Source: an uncultured Eubacteriales bacterium (GTDB lineage Bacteria; Bacillota; Clostridia; Oscillospirales; Butyricicoccaceae). From it: DNA of 64,000 bases. A program made the translations under genes and the position numbers. Below, in pieces: positions 1 through 8,091 of the stretch (position 1 is its first letter; the number at the start of each line of letters is the position of its first letter). The notes under the pieces were generated by a model. The model was not told the DNA's origin and made no database searches. It saw nothing but the letters and a program-made list of their open reading frames with translations. Location: the NCBI GenBank assembly GCA_934395135.1, contig CAKRRK010000006.1:1-64000 (forward strand), read 5' to 3'.

Positions 1-1
1 T

Positions 2-1657
2 GCTGCCTGTATCCAGTACCGGATGCTGAACCGGGGAAAGGGGCCGGCGGTGCATTCCCTCCGGGCGCAGGCGGATCGGATGCGCTACCGTGCGTATATG
101 AAGCGAACGCTGGAGACGCAGGAGCACCTATTCCTGAAACAGGGTGAGGTATGCCGCATTCATACGGAAGGGCAGGCGGTCACCGCGGTGGAGACCAAAA
201 CCGGTGCGGTTTACCGGGTGCGGGCTGTCATTGTGTGTACCGGCACCTATCTGCGGGGCAGAATTATCCTTGGCGAGCAGTGTTATGAAGGCGGTCCGGA
301 CGGGATGTTTGCCGCCAGCGGACTAAACGATTGCCTGAAGGCCATGGGCCTTACTTTGATGCGGTTTAAAACCGGTACGCCAGCCAGAGTCAACCGCCGG
401 AGCGTTGATTTTTCCGTGATGGAAGTACAGAAAGGAGACGAAGAAATCGTTCCGTTTTCTTTTGAAACCAAAGAAAAGCCCCACAATCTGGCGAGTTGCT
501 ACTTAACGTATACTACAGAGGAAACGCAGCGAATCATTCAGGAAAATCTCCATCGCTCTCCTCTGTATTCCGGTAAAATTGAAGGCGTCGGTCCGCGGTA
601 TTGCCCCTCCATTGAGGATAAAATTGTCCGGTTTGCCGACAAAAAGCGGCACCAGATTTTTATAGAACCGATGGGATTGGATACGGAAGAAATGTATGTT
701 CAGGGTTTTTCCTCTTCTATGCCGGAGGATGTGCAGCTGCGGATGATCCGCACGGTTCGTGGTCTGGAGCATGTGGAAGTGATGCGTCCTGCCTATGCCA
801 TAGAATACGACTGTGTGGATCCCCTGGAACTGAATCCCACCCTGGAGACCAAAAAGATTGCCGGCCTTTACGGTGCGGGGCAGTTCTGCGGCTCCTCCGG
901 CTACGAAGAAGCGGCGGCACAGGGGCTGGTGGCCGGTGTGAACGCCGCCCTGAAGATTTTAGGCAGGGAGCCGATGGTGCTGGACCGGGCGGACGGCTAT
1001 ATCGGCACCTTGGTGGACGACCTTGTGACCCGCGGGACAAGAGAGCCGTATCGGATGATGACCTCCCGCTCGGAATATCGCCTGCTGCTGCGGCAGGATA
1101 ACGCGGACCTTCGGCTGACGCCCATTGGCTGCCGGGTGGGACTGGTGTCCCGGGAACGGCATCAACAGGTTGTGGAAAAGTATGCGGCGGTGGAGCGGGA
1201 AATCCAGCGGCTTTCCAAAGTGTCCGTGGGTCCGTCGCCGGAGCTTCAGGCGTTTCTTGCGGAACACCGCAGTACGCCGCTGAAGTCCGGGGTGAAGATT
1301 TCCGATCTGATCCGCCGGCCGGAATTGTCCTATAAAGATCTCGCCCCGTTTGACACGCAGCGGCCGGCCCTTAGCCGGGAAATTTGCGAGCAGGTGGAAA
1401 TCTCCATCAAATACGACGGTTATATCCGGCGGCAGCTCGCGGATGTGGAGGCATTCCGCCGCATGGAAAGCAAATTGATTCCCCAGGGAATCGATTATTT
1501 TGCCGTGCCTTCTCTGCGCATCGAAGCCCGGCAGAAGCTGGACAAAATCCGCCCCCGAAGTTTTGGACAAGCTTCCCGGATTTCCGGCGTCAGTCCGGCG
1601 GATGTGACAAGTCTTATGATTTATACCGAGTTGCGGGAAAAAGAAAATGGGCGGTAG
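2..1657 (+). CDS. mnmG: tRNA uridine-5-carboxymethylaminomethyl modification enzyme MnmG (5'-truncated)
   Basis: MnmG (GidA) works with MnmE to place the carboxymethylaminomethyl group on U34 of certain tRNAs, using FAD, methylene-THF and NADH. The reading frame is open to the window edge, so the N-terminal FAD-binding part lies outside; 551 codons remain. Visible family signatures are the QYRMLNRGKGPAV stretch at the very start, the FAD-domain end GLYGAGQFCGSSGYEEAAAQG, and the TREPYRMMTSRSEYRLLLRQDNAD block followed by the C-terminal helical domain. The next gene, rsmG, starts about 90 bases downstream. The order mnmG-rsmG-noc-parA-parB is the classic origin-proximal arrangement of Firmicutes. 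Identity is secure from the motifs; only the 5' end is missing. Confidence 0.97.
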   Translation, partial: AACIQYRMLNRGKGPAVHSLRAQADRMRYRAYMKRTLETQEHLFLKQGEVCRIHTEGQAVTAVETKTGAVYRVRAVIVCTGTYLRGRIILGEQCYEGGPDGMFAASGLNDCLKAMGLTLMRFKTGTPARVNRRSVDFSVMEVQKGDEEIVPFSFETKEKPHNLASCYLTYTTEETQRIIQENLHRSPLYSGKIEGVGPRYCPSIEDKIVRFADKKRHQIFIEPMGLDTEEMYVQGFSSSMPEDVQLRMIRTVRGLEHVEVMRPAYAIEYDCVDPLELNPTLETKKIAGLYGAGQFCGSSGYEEAAAQGLVAGVNAALKILGREPMVLDRADGYIGTLVDDLVTRGTREPYRMMTSRSEYRLLLRQDNADLRLTPIGCRVGLVSRERHQQVVEKYAAVEREIQRLSKVSVGPSPELQAFLAEHRSTPLKSGVKISDLIRRPELSYKDLAPFDTQRPALSREICEQVEISIKYDGYIRRQLADVEAFRRMESKLIPQGIDYFAVPSLRIEARQKLDKIRPRSFGQASRISGVSPADVTSLMIYTELREKENGR

Positions 1658-1745
1658 GAGCCGGAATGGCGGAAACACAAGCGGTTCCGTCTGGGATAGA
1701 AGAGTTCCCGGATCGTCAGTTGGAGGACAAAGAGGAGGAAATGGG

Positions 1746-2447
1746 ATGAAAACGCTGCTGCAGGCGGGCCTTGCCGCCTGGAACATTCCATATACGGAAG
1801 ATATGCTGGAAACTTTCGGCCGGTTTTGCACAAGTTTGCTGGAAACCAATAAGGTAATGAATCTTACCGCTTTGAAAACGCCGGAAGAGGTGGCGGTGAA
1901 GCATTTTCTGGACTGCGCCTATCTCGGCAAAGCCGTGTCGTTAAGCGGCCGGCGCCTGATCGACGTGGGCTGCGGCGCCGGCTTTCCCGGCATACCGCTG
2001 AAAATTTTAAATCCGGACTGTGATGTTCTGCTGCTGGACAGCCTTGCGAAACGCATCCGGTTCCTGGAGGACTTTCTTCAAGAGGAAGGAATGCGGGGAA
2101 TTGCCGCGCTGCATGGACGGGCGGAGGAAGCGGTAAAGGATCGGCGGGAGCAATTCGATGTGGCGGTTAGCCGTGCGGTGGCAAAACTGCCGCTGCTGGC
2201 CGAGTTGTGCCTGCCCTATGTCCGGCCCGGCGGCGTCTTTGTGGCGATGAAAAGCATTTTTGCGGAGGAGGAAATTCGGGACGCCCGACGAGCCGTTTCT
2301 GCACTGGGCGGAAGCCTTTCCGGCACGGAGGATTATACGATCCCCGGCACGGAAATTACCCATCGCCTGGTGTTCATCCGCAAGGATCGGCAGACTCCGG
2401 CGCGGTTTCCCCGGCGCTTTGATAAAATGATAAAAAATCCGTTATAA
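1746..2447 (+). CDS. rsmG: 16S rRNA m7G527 methyltransferase RsmG
   Basis: RsmG (GidB) methylates N7 of G527 in 16S rRNA using S-adenosylmethionine. The SAM-binding motif LIDVGCGAGFPGIPLKI is clear at about residues 68-84, and an N-terminal MNLTAL block typical of the family precedes it. The 233-residue length is usual. I chose ATG 1746 because GAGGAGG lies just upstream; the open frame extends further 5' into the end of mnmG without a better start. It follows mnmG and ends at a hairpin terminator, so the two are probably cotranscribed. Confidence 0.96.
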   Translation: MKTLLQAGLAAWNIPYTEDMLETFGRFCTSLLETNKVMNLTALKTPEEVAVKHFLDCAYLGKAVSLSGRRLIDVGCGAGFPGIPLKILNPDCDVLLLDSLAKRIRFLEDFLQEEGMRGIAALHGRAEEAVKDRREQFDVAVSRAVAKLPLLAELCLPYVRPGGVFVAMKSIFAEEEIRDARRAVSALGGSLSGTEDYTIPGTEITHRLVFIRKDRQTPARFPRRFDKMIKNPL

Positions 2448-2479
2448 AACAGTTTGGTTATACAAACTGTTTTATTTTT
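2446..2479 (+). terminator. Rho-independent terminator after rsmG
   Basis: A ten-base stem (AAAACAGTTT / AAACTGTTTT) with a short loop begins inside the rsmG stop region and is followed by an ATTTTTAT tract. It closes the mnmG-rsmG transcript. The 200 bases that follow are AT-rich and likely carry the noc promoter. Confidence 0.8.
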
Positions 2480-2683
2480 ATATAATATTACAAATTGTAG
2501 TTTTATTATAAAAACTTTTTTGAGTGAATTTTGTGCCGTAAACCCCTTGGTTTTGTCGGATTTTCAATGTATTTTATGCCAGATTCGGATTTCTGTCGAA
2601 AAATGCGATGTCTTTTTCTTTACAATTTGGAATAAAATGGTAAAATTTTACTGTAAGCAATAGAAGCAGGGAGGAAAAGGGAA

Positions 2684-3496
2684 ATGTTTGTAAACGGTTT
2701 TTCGGATAAACGCCTTCGCAATATTAAAGTTGCGCTGATCAGCAAGAATCCGTCCCAGCCGAGAAAATATTTTGACCCCAGAGGCATAGAAGAATTAGCG
2801 GAAAGCATTCTGCAGTATGGCATACTCAACCCTCTGACTGTGCGCAAGTCCGACCGGGGGTATGAGCTGATTGCCGGCGAACGCCGTTTGCGGGCAGCCC
2901 GGCAGGCGGGCCTGCGGGAAGTGCCCTGCATTGTGATGCAGGCGGGAGAAGAGGACTCTTCTGCCATCGCTCTGGTGGAAAATTTGCAGCGGAAGGATTT
3001 GGATTTTTTTGAAGAAGCCTGGGGATACCGGAGGCTGATTGACAGTTATGGGCTGACGCAGGAGGAGGCGGCTCAAAAGGTAGGAAAAACCCAGTCGGCA
3101 GTGGCCAATAAGCTGCGTCTCCTCAAGCTTTCGCCGCGAAATATGCAGATCATCCGGGAAAATGGTTTGACCGAACGGCATGCCCGCAGCATTCTCCGCC
3201 TGGACAGCGATGAACTGCGGATCGAAGCGACATATTATATTATCAAGCATCAGTTGAATGTCAGCCGGAGCGAGCAGTACATTGACCGCCTGCTGGATGA
3301 GGATGCCAAGCAAAAAAACCGAGTCAACTCGATGGTGCGTTTTATCAAAGACGTACGCTTTTTTCTGAATACCATTGATAAAGCGGTGTTGACGATGCGG
3401 GAATCCGGCGTCAATGCCAAAGTAGAGAAGGAACAGCATCCGGATGGGATTCTGTTAAAAATACAAATCCCGAATTCCAAGTCCCAGGCATGTTGA
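2684..3496 (+). CDS. noc: Nucleoid occlusion protein Noc (ParB-family)
   Basis: This ParB-like CTPase of 270 residues is the first of two ParB paralogues here. The N-terminal domain carries the CTP-binding GERR motif (residues 65-68) after NPSQPRKYF and IVENLQRKDL-type sequences, then a helix-turn-helix region (LTQEEAAQKVGKTQSAVANKLRLLKL) and a divergent C-terminus. Position directly after rsmG and before parA-parB is where Noc sits in Bacillus and many Clostridia; Noc blocks division over the nucleoid after loading at ATTTCCCGGGAAAT sites. One exact copy of that sequence occurs in this window, inside fhs. SD GGAGG precedes ATG 2684. A terminator follows. The alternative is a plain second ParB, but neighbourhood favours Noc. 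Confidence 0.88.
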   Translation: MFVNGFSDKRLRNIKVALISKNPSQPRKYFDPRGIEELAESILQYGILNPLTVRKSDRGYELIAGERRLRAARQAGLREVPCIVMQAGEEDSSAIALVENLQRKDLDFFEEAWGYRRLIDSYGLTQEEAAQKVGKTQSAVANKLRLLKLSPRNMQIIRENGLTERHARSILRLDSDELRIEATYYIIKHQLNVSRSEQYIDRLLDEDAKQKNRVNSMVRFIKDVRFFLNTIDKAVLTMRESGVNAKVEKEQHPDGILLKIQIPNSKSQAC

Positions 3497-3568
3497 GTTG
3501 GCTTTGTTAAGGTCTGGGGCGGAATCCTGTGCCAGCGCAGCGTTTCCCCAAAACGCTTTTTTCGTTGG

Positions 3569-3604
3569 GATCCCCTTTGTTTGCAAAAACAGAGGGGATT
3601 TTTG
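3569..3604 (+). terminator. Terminator after noc
   Basis: The arms ATCCCCTTTGT and ACAGAGGGGAT flank a short A-rich loop and are followed by TTTTTG. It separates noc from the parS-parA-parB unit. Confidence 0.75.
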
Positions 3605-3624
3605 CTTTGCCGGTGGAGGAACAT

Positions 3625-3640
3625 TGTTTCACGTGAAACA
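3625..3640. promoter_or_regulatory. parS centromere site 1
   Basis: The 16-base perfect palindrome TGTTTCACGTGAAACA matches the Bacillus parS consensus TGTTNCACGTGAAACA. ParB loads here and spreads; SMC is then recruited to the origin region. It lies in the noc-parA gap, 22 bases before a second copy. Confidence 0.97.
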
Positions 3641-3661
3641 GAGAAGGAAGAGAGAAATTTT

Positions 3662-3677
3662 TGTTTCACGTGAAACA
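3662..3677. promoter_or_regulatory. parS centromere site 2
   Basis: Second perfect copy of TGTTTCACGTGAAACA. It ends five bases before the likely -35 box of the parA promoter, so ParB bound here could also affect parAB transcription. Confidence 0.97.
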
Positions 3678-3682
3678 AAAGA

Positions 3683-3710
3683 TTGAAAAATAGGAATTCT
3701 GTGCTATAAT
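3683..3710 (+). promoter_or_regulatory. Sigma-A-type promoter for parA-parB
   Basis: TTGAAA (3683-3688) and an extended -10 TGCTATAAT (TATAAT at 3705-3710) are separated by 16 bases. The predicted leader before parA is about 90 bases. Confidence 0.7.
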
Positions 3711-3809
3711 AAAAGAACATCGTGAACTTTGCCATAGCCTGGCATGGTTCCAGCTGAGACGTCCAAAGTGAGAATTTTGAGAAAGCCGTCCAGAAAACGG
3801 GAGGAATCT

Positions 3810-4601
3810 ATGGCAAAAATCATTGCACTTGCGAATCAAAAAGGCGGCGTGGGCAAAACGACCACAGCGGTAAACCTGGCGGCAGCCGTCAGCGAAAAAG
3901 GAAAAAAGGTACTGCTTTGCGATTTTGATCCGCAGGGTAACGCGACTTCTGGGTTTGGAATAGATCCCAGAAAGCTGGAGATTACCATCTATGACTTGAT
4001 TGTAAAGGATATCCCGCCGGCACAGGGCATTCATAAGACAAAGTGGGTAGACGTCATCGGTGCCAATGTCAATTTGGCCGGCGCAGAACTGGACCTCATT
4101 GAACTGCAGGAACGGGAGTACCGCCTGCGGACAGTGCTTCGGTCGTTGGCGGAGCAGTATGACTATATTTTTATTGACTGTCCGCCGTCTCTGGGATTGC
4201 TCACAGTGAACTGTCTTTGTGCAGCCGACAGCGTTGTGGTGCCGCTGCAGTGCGAATATTACGCGCTGGAGGGGCTGACGCAATTAATGAGCACCATAAA
4301 AACCATTAAAAAAGTACTCAACCCCGGCATTGTTATCGAAGGCGTGCTGCTGACGATGTTTGACGGCAGAACCAACCTGTCGATGCAGGTGGTGGAAGAA
4401 GTAAAAAAATACTTTGGCAGCACGGTGTATGCCACCGTAGTGCCGAGAAATGTCCGCCTTTCCGAAGCACCCAGTCATGGGCAGCCCATTACCGCTTATG
4501 ACCGGTATTCCAGAGGCGCGGAGGCGTATATGGCGCTGGCAGAAGAATTTTTAGAACGGGATCATGCAGAACAGGGGGAAGCAAATGGCAAAAACCGGTA
4601 A
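3810..4601 (+). CDS. parA: Chromosome-partitioning ATPase ParA (Soj)
   Basis: ParA ATPase that works with ParB/parS in origin segregation and, in Bacillus, in control of DnaA. The deviant Walker A motif KGGVGKTT lies at residues 11-18, with DFDPQGNAT and DCPPSLGLLT following, and the length (263 residues) is standard. ATG 3810 is preferred because GGGAGGA sits six bases upstream and it begins the conserved MAKIIALANQKGG; the frame is open 66 bases further 5' but that extension looks non-coding. The gene overlaps parB by 17 bases, so the two are translationally coupled. Confidence 0.97.
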   Translation: MAKIIALANQKGGVGKTTTAVNLAAAVSEKGKKVLLCDFDPQGNATSGFGIDPRKLEITIYDLIVKDIPPAQGIHKTKWVDVIGANVNLAGAELDLIELQEREYRLRTVLRSLAEQYDYIFIDCPPSLGLLTVNCLCAADSVVVPLQCEYYALEGLTQLMSTIKTIKKVLNPGIVIEGVLLTMFDGRTNLSMQVVEEVKKYFGSTVYATVVPRNVRLSEAPSHGQPITAYDRYSRGAEAYMALAEEFLERDHAEQGEANGKNR

Positions 4602-5457
4602 GCGCGGCGGTCTGGGCAAGGGCTTGACCTCGTTGTTGGGAGAGGCGTATGAGACGCAGGAAATCCCGCGGGATGAAACATTCCGCATGCTCCCGGTGGG
4701 AAAGCTGGAACCAAACCGGGGACAGCCTCGCAAAAATTTTGACCCGGAGGCTCTGCAGGAGCTGACGGAAAGCATCCGACTCCATGGTATGATAACGCCC
4801 ATTACCGTGCGGAGTACGGAGGGCGGTTATTATCAGATTATTGCCGGCGAACGGCGGTGGCGGGCAGCCCGGCAGGCCGGTTTGACGGAAATTCCGGCGT
4901 ATGTACTGCGGGCGGACGATCAGACGGTTATGGAACTGGCCCTGATCGAAAATCTGCAGCGACAGGATCTAAATCCAATGGAAGAGGCCGAGGGATATCA
5001 AACGCTGATGGAAGAGTTCGGCCTGACGCAGGAAGAAACGGCGGAACGGGTTGGAAAGTCCCGCTCCGCGGTGGCAAATTCCCTGCGTCTTTTGGGGTTG
5101 AATGCAGAGGTACGAAACATGTTGGCGGAGGGCAGGCTTTCCAGCGGACATGCCCGGGCAGTACTGGCGGTAAAAGATACGGCGAAGCAAACCTTGGCCG
5201 CCCGCACAATGGCAGACAGAGGGATGTCTGTAAGACAGGCGGAAAGTTATGTAAAACGACTGAATAAAACGAATATTCAGGATAAAATGGACTTAAAAGT
5301 TGATTATTATAAAGAGTTGGAACAAGAGATAGAGGCTGTGCTCGGCCGGAGAGTGACCATTGCCCCGGGGAAAAACAAGGGGGTTTTGGAATTGGAATTT
5401 TATGGAAATGAAGATTTGGAGCGATTAACCGGCGCTTTGAAGCTGTTGAACATATAG
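4585..5457 (+). CDS. parB: Chromosome-partitioning protein ParB (Spo0J)
   Basis: ParB clamps onto DNA at parS and is gated by CTP. Visible parts are the N-terminal MAKTGKRGGLGKGLTSLLGE ParA-contact segment, the CTP-binding GERR motif (residues 88-91), the ALIENLQRQDLNPMEEAEGY block, a helix-turn-helix (LTQEETAERVGKSRSAVANSLRLL) and a C-terminal dimerisation region. At 290 residues it has normal length. The start at 4585 has AGGGGG upstream; a second ATG at 4564 would add seven residues with no better ribosome site. The two parS sites upstream of parA are its obvious targets. Confidence 0.97.
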   Translation: MAKTGKRGGLGKGLTSLLGEAYETQEIPRDETFRMLPVGKLEPNRGQPRKNFDPEALQELTESIRLHGMITPITVRSTEGGYYQIIAGERRWRAARQAGLTEIPAYVLRADDQTVMELALIENLQRQDLNPMEEAEGYQTLMEEFGLTQEETAERVGKSRSAVANSLRLLGLNAEVRNMLAEGRLSSGHARAVLAVKDTAKQTLAARTMADRGMSVRQAESYVKRLNKTNIQDKMDLKVDYYKELEQEIEAVLGRRVTIAPGKNKGVLELEFYGNEDLERLTGALKLLNI

Positions 5458-5469
5458 CAGGAGGAAACC

Positions 5470-5979
5470 GTGGACAACAATCAAAAAAAAGGAAAAAATT
5501 TCCTGTCGGTATATATTATCGGACTGTTTGGAATTGCGTTGGTGCTCATTTTGATTTCCTATGCGACGCAGCTCCGGGCGGACAGCCAGTTGAGCGCGCT
5601 GGACAGCAAGCTGAACGAGCAGGTGAACGCGGTACAGGGCGCCAACGCCCGGGTGGAAGCGTTGCAGGCGACACTGGCGGATCAGGAAGAGACCATTCAG
5701 GCGCTGGAGGCAGAAATTGAAGAATATCGGGAAAGCCTTGGCCTGGAAGATGGGGAAGATGTGTCTGAATTTATAAAAAAACAGGAAGCGCGGATTCAAG
5801 CGCTGGATGAAATCTGGAAATTGGAGAAAAGATATGTAGCAGGAGATACGGCGACTGCCGGGCAGCTGCTTGCCCGGTTGGAAAATACCTTTGGTACAGA
5901 AAATTTGCCGGAATTGTTGGGAGACGGGGCATATCAGGAATATATATTGATCAAAGAAGCGTTAAGCGAGGGTGAGTAA
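5470..5979 (+). CDS. Single-pass membrane protein with coiled coil, unknown function
   Basis: A 169-residue protein with a short basic N-terminus (DNNQKKGKN), one membrane segment at about residues 11-31 and then a long predicted coiled coil (about 35-95, rich in L, E, Q and A heptads). The topology suggests N-in with the coiled coil outside, as in DivIC/FtsL-like proteins, but no specific family motif is recognised. It begins with GTG 12 bases after parB, preceded by AGGAGG, and ends two bases before serS, so it is cotranscribed with both. Division or envelope function is only a guess from shape. Confidence 0.8.
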   Translation: MDNNQKKGKNFLSVYIIGLFGIALVLILISYATQLRADSQLSALDSKLNEQVNAVQGANARVEALQATLADQEETIQALEAEIEEYRESLGLEDGEDVSEFIKKQEARIQALDEIWKLEKRYVAGDTATAGQLLARLENTFGTENLPELLGDGAYQEYILIKEALSEGE

Positions 5980-5981
5980 CA

Positions 5982-7253
5982 ATGTTGGATATAAGATATA
6001 TCAGAGAGAATACAGAACGGTGCAAAGCGCGCCTTGCCATGCGGGGCAGAAGCTATGATGCGGAGATTGACCGGATTTTGGAATTGGACGCCCTGCGGCG
6101 CTCTATCATCGGCAAAGTGGAGCAGATGAAAGCGGAGCAGAACAAAGTATCCAAATCCATTCCCGCACGAAAGAAGCGGGGCGAGGACGTATCTGATATT
6201 ATGGCACAGATGAAGGGGATTTCAGAAGAAATCAAGGTTCTGGACGGCCGGCTGGCGGAAACCGATGCTGCGCTGCGGGAAGTGCTGCTCACCGTGCCCA
6301 ATGTGCCGGCGGACCGCGTGCCGGAAGGCACAGACGACAGCTGCAACCAGGAGGTACGGAAATTTTCCGCCCCCCGGGAATTTTCGTTTGCACCAAAGGC
6401 GCATTGGGACATCGGCAAGGCTCTGGATATTTTGGATCCGGAGACTGCAGGCAAGGTAACCGGTTCCCGGTTCCATTTTTATAAAGGCCTGGGCGCACGG
6501 CTGGAACGGGCAGTGATCAATTATTTTCTGGATACGCACAGCGCCAACGGCTATACGGAAATCCTGCCGCCGTTTATGGCGAACACCGCATCTATGACCG
6601 GCACTGGTCAGCTGCCAAAATTCGCGGAAGATATGTATCATCTGGAAAATACGGATGTTTATTTGATTCCGACGGCAGAAGTCCCGGTTACCAATATGTA
6701 CCGGGAGGAGATCATCCCCTGTGAAATGCTGCCGGTGCGCTACGCCGCCTATTCGGCATGTTTTCGGGCGGAGGCCGGCGCTGCCGGACGCGATGCCAGA
6801 GGCCTGATCCGGCAACATCAGTTTAATAAGGTGGAGCTGGTCAACTTTGTCGCGGCGGAGACTTCTTTTGACGAACTGGAACATCTGACGGCGGAAGCGG
6901 AACGGGTGCTCCAGGGCCTGCAGCTGCCGTACCGTGTGGTGATTTTGTGCACCGGGGACCTGGGGTTCAGTTCGGCCTGTACCTATGACATTGAAGTATG
7001 GATGCCGTCGTATAATCGGTACGTGGAGATTTCATCTTGTTCCAATTTCCTGGACTATCAGGCGCGGCGGGCTTCCATCCGCGGCAGAAATGCAGATGGA
7101 AAGCCACAGCTTGTCCATACTTTAAATGGTTCCGGCGTGGCTGTGGGCCGTACCGTGGCCGCAATTTTGGAAAATTATCAAAACGAAGACGGTTCGGTGT
7201 CCATTCCAGAGGCGCTGCGTCCGTATATGGGCGGCCTGGAAGCCATTCGATAA
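5982..7253 (+). CDS. serS: Seryl-tRNA synthetase
   Basis: Class II synthetase charging tRNA-Ser. The N-terminal helical hairpin that contacts the tRNA long arm spans about residues 1-110; the catalytic core has motif 2 (CFRAEAGAAGRDARGLIRQHQF) and motif 3 (LNGSGVAVGRTVAAILENYQ). The 423-residue length is typical. No T-box leader is possible in the two-base gap, so serS appears to be read from the parAB transcript or an internal promoter. A strong hairpin terminator follows. Confidence 0.98.
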   Translation: MLDIRYIRENTERCKARLAMRGRSYDAEIDRILELDALRRSIIGKVEQMKAEQNKVSKSIPARKKRGEDVSDIMAQMKGISEEIKVLDGRLAETDAALREVLLTVPNVPADRVPEGTDDSCNQEVRKFSAPREFSFAPKAHWDIGKALDILDPETAGKVTGSRFHFYKGLGARLERAVINYFLDTHSANGYTEILPPFMANTASMTGTGQLPKFAEDMYHLENTDVYLIPTAEVPVTNMYREEIIPCEMLPVRYAAYSACFRAEAGAAGRDARGLIRQHQFNKVELVNFVAAETSFDELEHLTAEAERVLQGLQLPYRVVILCTGDLGFSSACTYDIEVWMPSYNRYVEISSCSNFLDYQARRASIRGRNADGKPQLVHTLNGSGVAVGRTVAAILENYQNEDGSVSIPEALRPYMGGLEAIR

Positions 7254-7290
7254 CGATTTTTTCAAAACTTCATCGTTTTTTCTTACTACG

Positions 7291-7322
7291 ACAAAGGGCG
7301 GGGAACATTCCCCGCCCTTTGT
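7291..7322 (+). terminator. Terminator after serS
   Basis: ACAAAGGGCGGGGAA pairs with TTCCCCGCCCTTTGT around a CA loop. The near-perfect stem faces the leftward ferritin-like gene and probably ends transcription from both sides. Confidence 0.85.
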
Positions 7323-7347
7323 TCCGCCGTTATGTAGCCTGTGGGAG

Positions 7348-7851
7348 TTAGAGTGTTTGCAGCAGACGGTCCCATTCGTCCAGATGCGCCCGTTCGTCCA
7401 GCAGAATGCGGTCGATAACCTGCGTGACCAAAGGAAGGTTTAGGCGCTGTTTGGTCTGCTCATATTGGTATATGGCTTTCTCCTCACCGATGGCGGCGTA
7501 TTTGAGCATATCGCCCAGGGTTTTGGGATAGACCAGATACCGGCTGCTCCAGAACTCCATCTGCCGGCCGGAAGGGGCATAAGACACCAATTTGGGGTCG
7601 CCGCCGTAAGCCAGAATCAAGCGGCCCAATACATCCAGATGGCGCATTTCCGTCAGGGAGGCCTGCTGGAATGCGTCGGCAATTTCCGGCGCCATCAGTT
7701 CGGACGCAATGAGATGGTTATAGAAGTATTGCGTCACCGCTGTAAGTTCGCCGAGTTCCCCTGCGTACAAAGGCAGAAGCTGGCGAATCGCGGCGGGAAA
7801 AGATGGCTGCGGCGGAATGTTGGGGTAGGGCTGAGGGGTTTTATAGTTCAT
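7348..7851 (-). CDS. Ferritin-like di-iron protein
   Basis: A 167-residue four-helix-bundle protein with the metal-ligand spacing of the ferritin/rubrerythrin superfamily: Glu35, EMRH (E68/H71), Glu123-124 and ERAH (E153/H156). There is no rubredoxin domain. Small Clostridia proteins of this kind are often labelled ferritin-like or spore-coat CotJC-like. The start at 7851 (MNYKTPQPYP, Pro-rich) has GGAGGTG eight bases upstream, so a longer open frame reaching 7965 is not needed. It stands alone, converging with serS. Likely oxidative-stress or metal-handling role; the substrate is unknown. Confidence 0.8.
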   Translation of the reverse strand: MNYKTPQPYPNIPPQPSFPAAIRQLLPLYAGELGELTAVTQYFYNHLIASELMAPEIADAFQQASLTEMRHLDVLGRLILAYGGDPKLVSYAPSGRQMEFWSSRYLVYPKTLGDMLKYAAIGEEKAIYQYEQTKQRLNLPLVTQVIDRILLDERAHLDEWDRLLQTL

Positions 7852-8029
7852 GTTAGCACCTCCGATATACGCAGGGTATGCAGAAAAGGCGGAAAGGGTG
7901 CGCGGAAACAAAGGGCGCGGATAAACGCGGTACCCCTTGTTTCCGATAACACGCAGATTTTTCATTTTGCCAACTTGTCGGACGAATTTTTTGGGAAAAC
8001 TTTTCTCAATCTACTTGCCCAATAAAAAA

Positions 8030-8068
8030 TGTTGCTTTGCATTGCTTTCAGCAATGCAAAGCAACATT
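8030..8068 (-). terminator. Terminator of the lipoprotein operon
   Basis: On the minus strand ATGTTGCTTTGCATTGC pairs perfectly with its complement around a TGAAA loop and is followed by TTTTTTATT. It ends transcription arriving from the two genes to its right. Confidence 0.88.
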
Positions 8069-8091
8069 CAATAGAATTTGTATATTTTTAG

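Noticed and set aside
5458..5981. T-box leader before serS
   Set aside because: serS follows the preceding gene by two bases, leaving no room for a T-box.
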